DNA of 64,000 nucleotides from an uncultured Clostridia bacterium (GCA_945946765.1 CAMEWS010000001.1:58480-122479); one strand, 5' to 3'. Numbered from the stretch's first letter, positions 50,477-60,717 are shown. Program-made: numbers and translations. Notes: a model not told the origin generated them from the sequence alone.

Positions 50477-52092
50477 TACTCTTTTTCTATATATTTATCC
50501 ACATATTTGCTGTTTTTAATCTCCATCATTTGAGAATCTATATTAGCCGCTCGTTTTGCGGCAAAGAATGGGTCTACCCATCTACCACTGTTTTGGTATC
50601 TGTCTACAATATTTTCTATTGATTTTTTCAAGGGTATTTTTACATAAACAATTTCCACATTGTAACCAAATAGCTTGGCGGATTTTGCAAGAGTTTCTAT
50701 ATATTCTGTTTCCCCTGTAGTTGGTAATGCTATATTTTTATTGTTTTTTACCGCATATGGTAAAATATGTTGTTGTAAAATTTCTCTTGATATGTCATGA
50801 AGTGTATTTAATGACTTTGCGTTACCTTTAGTATAGGCCGGGAATTGCTCTTTTATTACATCACAATCTGCAATATAAAAATCTTTTGACAAATTCTCTT
50901 TATTGATGAAATAACTTTTTCCGCTTGCAGGTAATCCTGCAACAATTATCAGTTTCCTGTCAGAAGCAGCTTTGTTCACCATTTCTAATTCATGTTTTAA
51001 TATATTTTGGTTGTTATTTTGATATTCGTCGCTATTAATTGTATAGCTTATAGCATTATTACAATTTAGCCTGTTTGTTATCACTGCGTCATTGTCGTAA
51101 CGGGTAAGCGGAACTCTTTTTTCAATAAAATAATCAATATCGTCTTTACTGATTTTATTAGGGTTTGTTTCAATTATTTCCGTTAAGTCAGATAAATTAA
51201 TCTTGTTGTACTCATACAAAAAAGGAAGATATTTTTTCCCTATTACCTCAGTATTCATAAATAATGATTTTAATTTTTTAACATCAACTTGCTCACTAGA
51301 GTTATTATTGGTTGTATTTATCGGTAAAATTTCCTTATACAATTCGCAAAAAATATTAAAACTTTCTTTATCAAATGACTCTATCTCTGGCTTACCGCTT
51401 TTAAAAGTTTCAAATTTGTTACGATTGTCAAAATAGTTATAAACAGATGTTTGGGATTGTAATATTCCGGCTTGGTGGCAAGCATTTTGGCATTTTTGTA
51501 TAATTGTTTTTGATGCATTTATCATTTCTTTTCTTTGAGTATTAGAAAGCTTTTCCAAAAACTTTGTATGCATTTGAACATCAAGTATAAGAGTAATCAT
51601 TGTATTAGCATCATTTGTATAATTTTCAAAGCATGGAATTTGCGTTTTATCAAGCAAATTATTAACGGATAATTTATTATTACGCACATCAACCGTTAAA
51701 TTATTGGGGTTTATGTCTACAAAGAATTTCCCTGATTCATTTATTTGTCGTAATTGGTTTGCAAGGCTTTTATAAAAAATATTGTCTAAAGATGCAATTG
51801 TTTTTAATTGTTGCAAAAAAGTTGTCGCATCCTCTCTTGTCGGTATATTGTGCTGGGTAGCTAATTTGCTTCTTTTTATACCGTGTTCCCAATTTCTCGA
51901 ATTTAAACTTTTGTTGCCAAAAGATATTGGATAATGAATATTGCTTAATTCATAAATTTGTTTTTCTTTAACTAGCCCAGTAGTGTGCTTGTTTCCTTTA
52001 ATGGGAATGTTTTTTTTATGTAATAAATTTGGATTATTAATGTGAGTGTTTAAAAGAAGCACACATTGTTCCTTTTTGTATGAATTATGCAA
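50473..52092 (-). CDS. Zeta-toxin/P-loop kinase-like C-terminal domain with a large N-terminal domain of unknown function
   Basis: KLIIVAGLPASGKSYFINKE (Walker A), FYIADCDVIKEQFPAY, NKNIALPTTGETE; N-terminal PISFGNKS motif. Confidence 0.65.
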   Translation of the reverse strand: MHNSYKKEQCVLLLNTHINNPNLLHKKNIPIKGNKHTTGLVKEKQIYELSNIHYPISFGNKSLNSRNWEHGIKRSKLATQHNIPTREDATTFLQQLKTIASLDNIFYKSLANQLRQINESGKFFVDINPNNLTVDVRNNKLSVNNLLDKTQIPCFENYTNDANTMITLILDVQMHTKFLEKLSNTQRKEMINASKTIIQKCQNACHQAGILQSQTSVYNYFDNRNKFETFKSGKPEIESFDKESFNIFCELYKEILPINTTNNNSSEQVDVKKLKSLFMNTEVIGKKYLPFLYEYNKINLSDLTEIIETNPNKISKDDIDYFIEKRVPLTRYDNDAVITNRLNCNNAISYTINSDEYQNNNQNILKHELEMVNKAASDRKLIIVAGLPASGKSYFINKENLSKDFYIADCDVIKEQFPAYTKGNAKSLNTLHDISREILQQHILPYAVKNNKNIALPTTGETEYIETLAKSAKLFGYNVEIVYVKIPLKKSIENIVDRYQNSGRWVDPFFAAKRAANIDSQMMEIKNSKYVDKYIEKEY

Positions 52093-52168
52093 AATACGTA
52101 ATGCCGTATATTAGATATAAAACGTATAAATATTTTTTTTGCTATTAAAAAAATTACCATAAAAAAAA

Positions 52169-52210
52169 TAAGGAAATTTGCACGATGAACAAATATCCTT
52201 ATTTTTTTTT
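52169..52210. terminator. Bidirectional terminator-like hairpin
   Basis: AATAAGGAAATTTG-N9-CAAATATCCTTATT with T-run on both strands. Confidence 0.75.
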
Positions 52211-52223
52211 GTTGTTAGAAGTT

Positions 52224-53015
52224 TTATTTTACAAAATATGCAGCATTGAGGTTTGCATACAATTTTACAACACCGCCTTGAATGGGGCTGGAACCTGATG
52301 TTTCCGTAGATATGGCTGAATCTAATGAATAAGATTTGTTTGCTGCATACAATCTTGCTGGAGTATTCGATGTTGTAGAACAGCTTCCGCTCATGGATTT
52401 TATGCCTGCGAGTGAATTACCTGCTGAAGTTGCCATGACTGTTGCTCTTGAGTATGCTTTTTTTGCCGCTATACCTAACAAATCGTTGCATTGTGCATCA
52501 TAAGATGAAACCGAGAATGTCAGGTTGTTAATATTTGTTGCGCCCAAAGAAATAGCTTTGTCAATTATTTTGCCTGCATCTTTAATTTCTTTTGTGTGAA
52601 CGATAATATTGTTTGAAACTTCATATTTTACAAGTGTTTTCTTCTCGTTCTTGTAGTTGTAAACTGGGTATGCGTTATAATTTGCGGTTTTGATATAATC
52701 TCCGTTTTCTTTTTTTATCATTGATGATAAAGAAGAATATACCTTGTCTGAAATCAATTTATTTTCTTCCGTAGCTTTTTGAAGTGATTTAACATCATCT
52801 GTTTGTACTGCAATACTTATTTCTACAACATCAGGTGGCAGCTCGGTATTGGCTGTTGTTGATACGGAAACAAATCCTTTTTCCGCAACATCTGCAGTTG
52901 CTTTAACTGCGCTTATGGATATACAAGCCACAGTCATTGCCCCTATCAACAACGCTGATAAATTGTTTTTCATTGTCTTTTTCATCTTTTTCCCTTTCTT
53001 TGCTATTAATAACAT
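52224..53015 (-). CDS. SIMPL-domain (DUF541) exported protein
   Basis: FVSVSTTANTELPPDVVEISIAVQTDDVKSLQKATEENKLISDKVYSSL...KYEVSNNIIVHTKEIKDAGKIIDKAISLGA. Confidence 0.85.
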   Translation of the reverse strand: MLLIAKKGKKMKKTMKNNLSALLIGAMTVACISISAVKATADVAEKGFVSVSTTANTELPPDVVEISIAVQTDDVKSLQKATEENKLISDKVYSSLSSMIKKENGDYIKTANYNAYPVYNYKNEKKTLVKYEVSNNIIVHTKEIKDAGKIIDKAISLGATNINNLTFSVSSYDAQCNDLLGIAAKKAYSRATVMATSAGNSLAGIKSMSGSCSTTSNTPARLYAANKSYSLDSAISTETSGSSPIQGGVVKLYANLNAAYFVK

Positions 53016-53264
53016 TATTATCTGACTTTATTTGTTTTTTACATAATACACAAAACAATTAACGATAAACAAATATGTTTGTTCATTTTTTATGTTCGTT
53101 AACAGAACATCCCCCGAAAACTTCCTCCCGTCAGTCGCCCTGTCCTAGCAGCAGTGCAGCATCAGTATCAATGTGCATAGTTGTATAGATTCTGAATAGC
53201 TAGTAGTGTGCATTTTAACGCACCAAAATTTCTACGCCTTTGGTGGAAAAAAGTAAAATAGCTT

Positions 53265-54143
53265 TTAATTATAAACGGACTCCGTTTGGCATACTTGCGA
53301 ATTGTTGAAAAACTTTAAATACATAACCTCCTCGTTGTTGCCGACTACAGGCATGCCTTTTACCAATACGGAGCCTTTTATGTCGGGGTTAAGCATTGCC
53401 GAGTGGTATTCTTGCATTTGTTTCGGGTCAAAATAACAGGTTGTCTTGTTGTAGCCCCTGAGCCACTCGTTAGTTTCAACATAAACACATTTGCCGCTGC
53501 CGTCAGGAGCAAAGCCTTTGATTTCGTACGTACTTTTTGAATTGTATGCCACATTGAGTTTTGATTCCGAAAATGCACGGCACTGTATAAAATTTTGTAT
53601 AAATTGTGGTGAGTATTTGGATTTGGCTGCCGCAGAAGGTGCAAATAACATGGAAAGCAAAAAGACACCAAATGCAATTATGACTATGACTATAAAAAAC
53701 AAACAACCCGTTAATATACGTCTTGCCGTCTTTTCCGACTTTTCAAGAGCATCCTCCTCTAACATTTTTTGGTTGTAATTAAATTTTTCTACGGTTAACG
53801 AAGGGGTAAGTCTTCTTTCGTTTTCAAATTTGGAAACATAGTTTGAAAACATTTCTTTTTCAATCGTTATAACATTTCTGAGCCTGATATAGGCAAGTAA
53901 CATTTTAATTTCGTAACTCATATCCTTGATATAGCAATAATCATCAAAGTCTTTTTCTTGAGTTCTGACAAGCTGATAGTCGTGGTCTTCGCAAGAAAAA
54001 CTAAAATAACACCAGTATCCGTCATCAAAAAACCACTCACGCTTTTCATCGGGTTCAAAAATAACCTTTTGGCACTCAATTCCCGTACAATCTTTTCTTG
54101 AGCGGAAATACTGTTCTACTATGTCGTCATAATTTTCGTTCAT
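53265..54143 (-). CDS. Hypothetical single-TM protein
   Basis: 292 aa, central TM LFFIVIVIIAFGVFLLSMLFA; composition differs from neighbours. Confidence 0.55.
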   Translation of the reverse strand: MNENYDDIVEQYFRSRKDCTGIECQKVIFEPDEKREWFFDDGYWCYFSFSCEDHDYQLVRTQEKDFDDYCYIKDMSYEIKMLLAYIRLRNVITIEKEMFSNYVSKFENERRLTPSLTVEKFNYNQKMLEEDALEKSEKTARRILTGCLFFIVIVIIAFGVFLLSMLFAPSAAAKSKYSPQFIQNFIQCRAFSESKLNVAYNSKSTYEIKGFAPDGSGKCVYVETNEWLRGYNKTTCYFDPKQMQEYHSAMLNPDIKGSVLVKGMPVVGNNEEVMYLKFFNNSQVCQTESVYN

Positions 54144-54257
54144 TGTTATATTTTATATTATTTGCTGATTTTTTTAAACTGCTAAACAGATGAAACCTCA
54201 TTGACTAGAATATTAATAAATGCTAGTATAAACCCAATAGAGGATTTTGGGATAAAT

Positions 54258-54677
54258 ATGGAAAATAAAGAGTTAAATACAGCAAGTGACTTTATTGAAT
54301 ACTTAGAAAAAATTAATTTTTCAAAACACTTAAAAAAAATAGAAAAAAAATTAAAAAATAAAAAAATAATTCTTTATGGAGCGGGTTCTTTTTTTCAAAC
54401 TCTTGCAGATAAGTATGACTTATCAGGCTTAAATATCATAGCTATTGCAGACAGAAGATTTATCAATCATGCTAAAGATGAAACTTTTTACGGATACAAA
54501 GTATGTGAACCTGATGAGTTGGTTCAATTAAAGCCCGATATTATTTTGCTCAGCATGTTAAAATATGTTCATATTATAGAACATCTGGAAGAAACTGTTT
54601 TAAAAAATCATACAATCAAAATGAAACCTCTGATAAATAAACCATTTATAGAAGTGTGGAAGGAAATTTGGAATTAA
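54258..54677 (+). CDS. Small Rossmann-like nucleotide-binding protein of a glycan cluster
   Basis: KKIILYGAGSFFQTLADKYDLSGLNIIAIADRRF...YGYKVCEPDELVQLKPDIILLSMLKY; start trimmed to ATG at 54258. Confidence 0.6.
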   Translation: MENKELNTASDFIEYLEKINFSKHLKKIEKKLKNKKIILYGAGSFFQTLADKYDLSGLNIIAIADRRFINHAKDETFYGYKVCEPDELVQLKPDIILLSMLKYVHIIEHLEETVLKNHTIKMKPLINKPFIEVWKEIWN

Positions 54678-55660
54678 CAATGTCAATAAATTCCTCATTA
54701 ATATCTATAATTGTACCTGTATTCAATGCAGAAGATTATATTGAAAAGTGCTTGCAATCGTTGAGCAAGCAAACACATAAAAATATAGAAATTATTTGCG
54801 TTGATGATTGTTCAACAGATAATTCCGTAAACATAATAAAGCAGCATATAAATAATGATTCAAGAATAAAGCTTTATTCGACCCCGCAAAACAGCGGCCC
54901 CGCAACAACTCGAAATATCGGGTTGGATAATGCCCATGGCGAATATATAATGTTTTGCGATAACGATGATTCATATACTGAACAAATGTGTGAGGTAATG
55001 TTGAATACCATCGTTGAAAAGCAAGTTGAAATTGTAACTTGTAAAGCCAAGATAGAAAATGAAAGGTTTGATACATGTCATGGGTACTATATAAATAGCA
55101 ATCCAATCGGACTTGTATCTTTAAATCAAGATAATAAACAAGCTGTAAATGTTTTGTTGTGGAACAAAATTTATAAGAAGTCAATTATTGATAAGTATAA
55201 TATAAGATTTCCCGATGGACTTTCCTCTGAAGATGATGCTTTTATAATGCAATATGTTAGTGTAATTAGCACTTATTACGGGCTAAGAAATCAACTTTAT
55301 AACCACCTGTTTAGAAAAACTTCTTTTACTAACACTCTTGGCAAGTTTAATTTAGGTAAAAGAAAGTTTGATAAAGTAAAAATTGTTGAATATTTTTATG
55401 ATTTTCTGGTTAAAAACAATATTTTTGAAAGAGAAGAACAATATTTTAAACAGAGAGTTATTGCGGAATTAAAATATTTATTTATATACAATAAAAAAGA
55501 TGATAAAACTCAAACTATAAAGTTATACAATGAGTTTGTAAAAAATGCGGAATTGCTAAGCTGCAACAAATACAGTTACTATAATATTTACCAAAAATTT
55601 GATAAAAAAAAGAATCTGTTTTATTTAATTTCTTTTATAAATAAGTGTTATTGGTTTTAG
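54656..55660 (+). CDS. GT2-family glycosyltransferase
   Basis: LISIIVPVFNAEDYIEKCLQSLSKQTHKNIEIICVDDCSTDNSV...GPATTRNIGLDNAHGEYIMFCDNDD. Confidence 0.93.
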   Translation: MEGNLELTMSINSSLISIIVPVFNAEDYIEKCLQSLSKQTHKNIEIICVDDCSTDNSVNIIKQHINNDSRIKLYSTPQNSGPATTRNIGLDNAHGEYIMFCDNDDSYTEQMCEVMLNTIVEKQVEIVTCKAKIENERFDTCHGYYINSNPIGLVSLNQDNKQAVNVLLWNKIYKKSIIDKYNIRFPDGLSSEDDAFIMQYVSVISTYYGLRNQLYNHLFRKTSFTNTLGKFNLGKRKFDKVKIVEYFYDFLVKNNIFEREEQYFKQRVIAELKYLFIYNKKDDKTQTIKLYNEFVKNAELLSCNKYSYYNIYQKFDKKKNLFYLISFINKCYWF

Positions 55661-55677
55661 AAAATTAAGAGGTTTTT

Positions 55678-56964
55678 ATGAAAAGTCCAAAAGACATGAA
55701 AATTATACAAATAGATATTACAAATGCTTGTATAAACAGATGTTCAAACTGTACACGTTTTTGCGGACATCACACAAAACCTTTTTTTATGGATTTTGAA
55801 ACCTTTAAAAAAGCTGTAGATTCATTTGAAGGGTATGAAGGCTGTGTAGGTATTATAGGCGGTGAGCCTACACTTCATCCTGAGTTGGAAAAATTTATTG
55901 ACTACCTTAGAGAAAAAAGAATTGGCACAAAGTTAAATTTATCAAGAAGACCAATAAAAAATATGCAAGAACATATATATAAATATTTAAATAATTCTTG
56001 TTCGAAAATCGGATTTTGGTCATCACTTAACAATGGTTATTACAGAAACTTTGAAGTTATTAATGATTCGTTTGATTGGCAGTTGTTAAATGACCACAAC
56101 AATAAATGTCTTCATCAAGCTATACTTATGTCGAGAAAAGATTTAGGCATAAGTGATGAAGAATTTATTAAAAGGAGAGACAACTGTTTTGCTCAAAACA
56201 CTTGGTCTGCAACAATAACCCCAAAAGGAGCTTTTTTCTGTGAAATAGCAGGCGCATTGGATATGTTATTTAACGGCCCTGGAGGATGGGCGATTGAAAA
56301 AGGCTGGTACAACAGAAAACCCGAAGACTTTGGCGAACAGTTAAATTGGTGTGAGTTGTGTTCGCTTTGTTTGGATGTACCTCAACGCATATCTTGTGAA
56401 GATATAGACGATGTTTCGCCAACTTTATTGGAAAAACTCAAAGAAATTAACAGCCCTAAAATAAAACAAGGCAAATATTGTGTTCATTGTAAAGATGATT
56501 ATGATAAGCATAAAGAGCAATATAAATCTTTCGAAAATTGTGATGACTACATGCAGGCTGGCAACAATATCAGGACGACAACCGATAACAGAAAATATTA
56601 TCCCCGTTCGTTTGTGATTACAAAAATAGAGGAGGTTAAATCCAATATCAACAAGAAAACAGACTGGGTGGTTATCAGCAAAAACAAGAAACATGCCCAA
56701 AAAGCCGTAAAATTCTTGTCTGATATGGTTATCAATCCGGGGTGTATTTATAAATACAAGGAGGAACTCATTTTTAATGTTTTGGCAAGAAGTATTCGAG
56801 ATGAATTAAAAAATGTAAATGATTTCGATTTTAATGTCATTACTCAAAAATATCCTTGTGACAAAATTATCGACATCAATGAAGATGTAGACAATTGTAT
56901 TTTTAATAAATTAAATCGTAATATAAAAAAGGCTTTTAAAATATTCAAATATACTTGGATATAG
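55678..56964 (+). CDS. Radical SAM protein in a glycan cluster
   Basis: IDITNACINRCSNCTRFCGHH (CxxxCxxC), GIIGGEPTLHPELEKFI; additional Cys motifs CELCSLC and CVHC. Confidence 0.85.
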   Translation: MKSPKDMKIIQIDITNACINRCSNCTRFCGHHTKPFFMDFETFKKAVDSFEGYEGCVGIIGGEPTLHPELEKFIDYLREKRIGTKLNLSRRPIKNMQEHIYKYLNNSCSKIGFWSSLNNGYYRNFEVINDSFDWQLLNDHNNKCLHQAILMSRKDLGISDEEFIKRRDNCFAQNTWSATITPKGAFFCEIAGALDMLFNGPGGWAIEKGWYNRKPEDFGEQLNWCELCSLCLDVPQRISCEDIDDVSPTLLEKLKEINSPKIKQGKYCVHCKDDYDKHKEQYKSFENCDDYMQAGNNIRTTTDNRKYYPRSFVITKIEEVKSNINKKTDWVVISKNKKHAQKAVKFLSDMVINPGCIYKYKEELIFNVLARSIRDELKNVNDFDFNVITQKYPCDKIIDINEDVDNCIFNKLNRNIKKAFKIFKYTWI

Positions 56965-56974
56965 AAAGGATTAT

Positions 56975-57817
56975 ATGAAGGCAGTTGTAACAGGCGCTAA
57001 CGGCTATATTGGTTCACATCTTGTTAATGAACTTGCAGAAAATAATCATGCGGTAATAGCTGTTGATTATTCGTTTCAAAATATTAATGCAAATTCAATA
57101 AACAAAACAACTGATATTTATTGTGATGATATAAACTATTTTGAAGAATTTGAAAAGCCTGATGTTTTAATCCACCTTGCCTGCAAAAATGTACCGATTC
57201 ACAACTCTTTGTATCATATTGAGACAATACCGAAAAATTTTAAATTTATAAAAAATATGATTGATAACGGATTAAAACATGTTGTTACAGTGGGTTCAAT
57301 GCATGATATAGGTTATTATGAAGGTTGTGTCCCGGAGAGTGCCGAGCCTCATCCCATGTCTTTTTACGGAGTTTCAAAAGATACTTTAAGAAAGCTTGTC
57401 GAAATATATACAAAAGACAAAGACGTAACTTATCAGCATTTAAGATTTTTTTATACATACGGTGATGATGAATTAAGCTCAGGTTCGGTATTTTCAAAAA
57501 TACTTGAAATGGCTAAAAACGGACAAAAGACATTTCCTTTTACGGACGGAAAAAATCAATTTGACTACTTAGAAATTCATGAACTTGCCCGTCAAATAAG
57601 AGCGGTAGTTGAACAAAAAGAAGTTACGGGTATTATCAATTGTTGTTCGGGAAAACCTACAGCTATAAAAGATAAAGTTGAAGAATTTATTAAACAAAAC
57701 GGACTGGACATAAAACCCGATTATGGTAAATATCCGACAAGACCTTATGATTCACCGTGTATTTACGGGGCTACTGAAAAAATAAATAAGATATTAAAAA
57801 ATAATTTTATATCGTGA
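56975..57817 (+). CDS. NAD-dependent epimerase/dehydratase
   Basis: KAVVTGANGYIGSHLVNELAENNH; YGVSKDTLRKL (YxxxK); LRFFYTYG. Confidence 0.9.
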   Translation: MKAVVTGANGYIGSHLVNELAENNHAVIAVDYSFQNINANSINKTTDIYCDDINYFEEFEKPDVLIHLACKNVPIHNSLYHIETIPKNFKFIKNMIDNGLKHVVTVGSMHDIGYYEGCVPESAEPHPMSFYGVSKDTLRKLVEIYTKDKDVTYQHLRFFYTYGDDELSSGSVFSKILEMAKNGQKTFPFTDGKNQFDYLEIHELARQIRAVVEQKEVTGIINCCSGKPTAIKDKVEEFIKQNGLDIKPDYGKYPTRPYDSPCIYGATEKINKILKNNFIS

Positions 57818-57949
57818 AAAAAATCACATTTGTGATTAACAAATAATTTGTAAAAAACATATTAAGATTATATAAAGATAAACGTAAAACTGTTTAAGTT
57901 TCTTGCTTTTAAGACAAATTCCTTTTTAAATTAATTGTAAAAGTAACAC

Positions 57950-57978
57950 TTGCTTTTTTTTCTTTAGTAAGTTATATT
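57950..57978 (+). promoter_or_regulatory. Putative adhE promoter
   Basis: TTGCTT (57950-57955), 17 nt, TATATT (57973-57978). Confidence 0.5.
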
Positions 57979-57982
57979 AATA

Positions 57983-57996
57983 GTGAATTATTTCAC
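57983..57996. promoter_or_regulatory. Rex-like operator upstream of adhE
   Basis: Perfect inverted repeat GTGAA-TTAT-TTCAC at the predicted start site. Confidence 0.5.
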
Positions 57997-58017
57997 GATA
58001 AAAGGAGAAATTACACT

Positions 58018-60660
58018 ATGGCAACCAAAAAGCAAGCCGAAACCGAAAAATTAGAAAAGGCTTTCAATAAATCCAATGAGGTAAAAACTCATGACGATTT
58101 GAAATTAATCATTGAAAGAGCCAAAAAAGCTCAAAAAATTTATGCTACTTATTCTCAAGAGCAAGTAGACAAAATCTTCAAAGCTGCAGCTACTGCCGCT
58201 GACAAAATGCGTATTCCTCTCGCTAAAATGGCTGTTGAAGAATCAGGCATGGGCGTAATGGAAGACAAAATCATCAAAAACCACTTTGCTGCAGAATATA
58301 TTTACAACAAATACAAAGATATGAAAACAGCAGGCGTTATCGAAGAAGATAAAGCCAACGGAATCAAGAAAGTTGCAGAACCTATCGGTGTTATTGCAGC
58401 GGTTATTCCTACAACAAACCCGACTTCAACTGCTATTTTCAAATCATTAATCGCTTTAAAAACAAGAAACGCATTGGTATTCTCTCCTCACCCGAGAGCA
58501 AAAAAATGTACAATCGAAGCGGCAAAAGTTGTTTTGGAAGCTGCAGTTAAAGCAGGCGCTCCTGACGGACTTATTGCTTGGATTGACGAACCTTCCGTTG
58601 AATTATCAGGCGCTTTAATGCACCACGAAGATATCGACATGATTCTTGCTACAGGCGGTCCGGGTATGGTTAAAGCTGCTTATTCATCAGGAAAACCGGC
58701 ATTAGGCGTAGGCCCCGGCAACACACCTGCAGTTATTGACGAAACTGCTGATATCAAAATGGCGGTTTCTTCAATTCTTATGTCAAAAACCTTTGACAAC
58801 GGTATGATTTGTGCTTCCGAACAATCCGTTGTTGTTGTTAAAGACGTTTATGAAGAAGTTAAAAAAGAATTTGTATTAAGAGGCGCACATATCCTTTCTA
58901 AAGCCGAAAGAGATAAAGTTGCAAGCTTAATCATTAAAGACGGAAGATTAAACGCTGCAATCGTTGGTCAACCTGCTGCTAAAATTGCGGAAATGGCAGG
59001 TGTTACAGTTCCCGCAGATACAAAAGTTATTATTGGTGAAGTTACAGACATTTGTGAAGAAGAAGCATTTGCTCATGAAAAACTTTCTCCTGTATTAGCT
59101 ATGTACAAAGCCAAAGATTTTGAAGATGCAGTCCAAAAAGCATACGAACTCGTTGACTTTGGCGGTGCAGGTCACACATCAGTACTTTACACTGACGAAA
59201 GATTCCCTGAAAGAATTGAAGCATTCGGCTTAAAACTGCACACAAGCAGAATTTTAATCAACTCACCTTCTTCACAAGGCGGTATTGGTGACTTGTACAA
59301 CTTTAGACTCAACCCGTCACTCACATTGGGTTGCGGTTCTTGGGGCGGCAACGCAGTCAGCGAAAACGTTGGCCCACAACACTTATTGAATATTAAAACA
59401 GTTGCTGAAAGGAGAGAAAATATGCTCTGGTACAAAGTTCCTGCAAAAGTATACTTTAAAAGAGGAGCTTTGGATTTGGCTCTTAGAGAACTTTCAGGCA
59501 AAAAACGTGCATTTATCGTTACTGACAGATTCTTGTTCAATTCGGGTATGACAAATGCAATTACACAAACATTGGATGAAATCGGTGTTGATTATCAAAT
59601 CTTTTTTGATGTTAAACCTGACCCGACATTGTCTACAATCAACGATGCTATGATGATGGTTAAAGCTTATGAACCCGATGTATTCATCGCATTGGGCGGC
59701 GGTTCTTCTATGGACGCAGCTAAAATCTTGTGGTTAATGTATGAACAACCTGATACAGTATTCGAAGATATCGCAATGAGATTTATGGATATCAGAAAGA
59801 GAATCTGCATGATTCCCGAACTTGGTAAAAAAGCTGAAATGGTTTGTGTACCTACAACATCAGGTACTGGTTCTGAAGTTACACCGTTTGCTATCATTAC
59901 AGATGATGAAACAGGTGTAAAATACGCAATCGCTGATTATGCATTGACTCCTAATGTTGCAATTATTGACCCGAACCTTGTAGACTCTATGCCTAAAGGC
60001 TTGACGGCTGTTTCAGGTTACGATGCTATTACTCACGCAATCGAAGCTTATGTATCAGCAATGGCTACAAACTTCACAAACTCTAACTCCTTAGAAGCAT
60101 TGAAGTTGTTGTTCAGATACCTTAAACGTTCTTACGACAACGGTGCAAAAGATCCGCAAGCAAGAGAAAAAGTTCACTACGCTTCAACAATTGCAGGTAT
60201 GGCATTTGCTAACGCATTTCTTGGTGTTTGCCACTCTATGGCTCACAAACTCGGTGCAATGTTCCACGTACCTCACGGTATGGCTAACGCATTGTTAATC
60301 AACCAAGTTATCAAGTTTAATGCGACTGACAAACCTACAAAACAAACTGCATTCCCTCAATATAAATTCCCTTGCGCTAAGGCTAAATATGGTCAAATCG
60401 CAGATGAATTAGGATTGGGCGGCAAAAACGATGAAGAAAAAGTTGAATTGTTGCAACAAGCACTTATCCAAATGAAAAAAGACCTCGGCTTGCCTATGTC
60501 TATTAAAGATTTTGGTATTGAAGAAGATGAATTTCTTTCTAAATTGGATAAAATGGTTGAGCTTGCATTTGACGACCAATGCACAGGTGCAAACCCGAGA
60601 TATCCGTTGTTTGAAGAAATCAAACAAATGTATCTCGATGCATACTACGGCAGAATATAA
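58018..60660 (+). CDS. adhE: Bifunctional acetaldehyde-CoA/alcohol dehydrogenase
   Basis: 880 aa; PIGVIAAVIPTTNPTSTAIFKSLIALKTRNALVFSPHPRAKK, GMICASEQSVVV, Fe-ADH domain GGGSSMDAAKILW and HSMAHKLGAMFHVPHGMANALL. Confidence 0.97.
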   Translation: MATKKQAETEKLEKAFNKSNEVKTHDDLKLIIERAKKAQKIYATYSQEQVDKIFKAAATAADKMRIPLAKMAVEESGMGVMEDKIIKNHFAAEYIYNKYKDMKTAGVIEEDKANGIKKVAEPIGVIAAVIPTTNPTSTAIFKSLIALKTRNALVFSPHPRAKKCTIEAAKVVLEAAVKAGAPDGLIAWIDEPSVELSGALMHHEDIDMILATGGPGMVKAAYSSGKPALGVGPGNTPAVIDETADIKMAVSSILMSKTFDNGMICASEQSVVVVKDVYEEVKKEFVLRGAHILSKAERDKVASLIIKDGRLNAAIVGQPAAKIAEMAGVTVPADTKVIIGEVTDICEEEAFAHEKLSPVLAMYKAKDFEDAVQKAYELVDFGGAGHTSVLYTDERFPERIEAFGLKLHTSRILINSPSSQGGIGDLYNFRLNPSLTLGCGSWGGNAVSENVGPQHLLNIKTVAERRENMLWYKVPAKVYFKRGALDLALRELSGKKRAFIVTDRFLFNSGMTNAITQTLDEIGVDYQIFFDVKPDPTLSTINDAMMMVKAYEPDVFIALGGGSSMDAAKILWLMYEQPDTVFEDIAMRFMDIRKRICMIPELGKKAEMVCVPTTSGTGSEVTPFAIITDDETGVKYAIADYALTPNVAIIDPNLVDSMPKGLTAVSGYDAITHAIEAYVSAMATNFTNSNSLEALKLLFRYLKRSYDNGAKDPQAREKVHYASTIAGMAFANAFLGVCHSMAHKLGAMFHVPHGMANALLINQVIKFNATDKPTKQTAFPQYKFPCAKAKYGQIADELGLGGKNDEEKVELLQQALIQMKKDLGLPMSIKDFGIEEDEFLSKLDKMVELAFDDQCTGANPRYPLFEEIKQMYLDAYYGRI

Positions 60661-60687
60661 TTTAATAATAAATTATATAAAATCTAA

Positions 60688-60717
60688 AGACCTGAAGATT
60701 TATCTTCGGGTCTTTTT
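60688..60717 (+). terminator. adhE terminator
   Basis: AGACCTGAAGAT-tta-TCTTCGGGTCT-TTTT. Confidence 0.8.
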
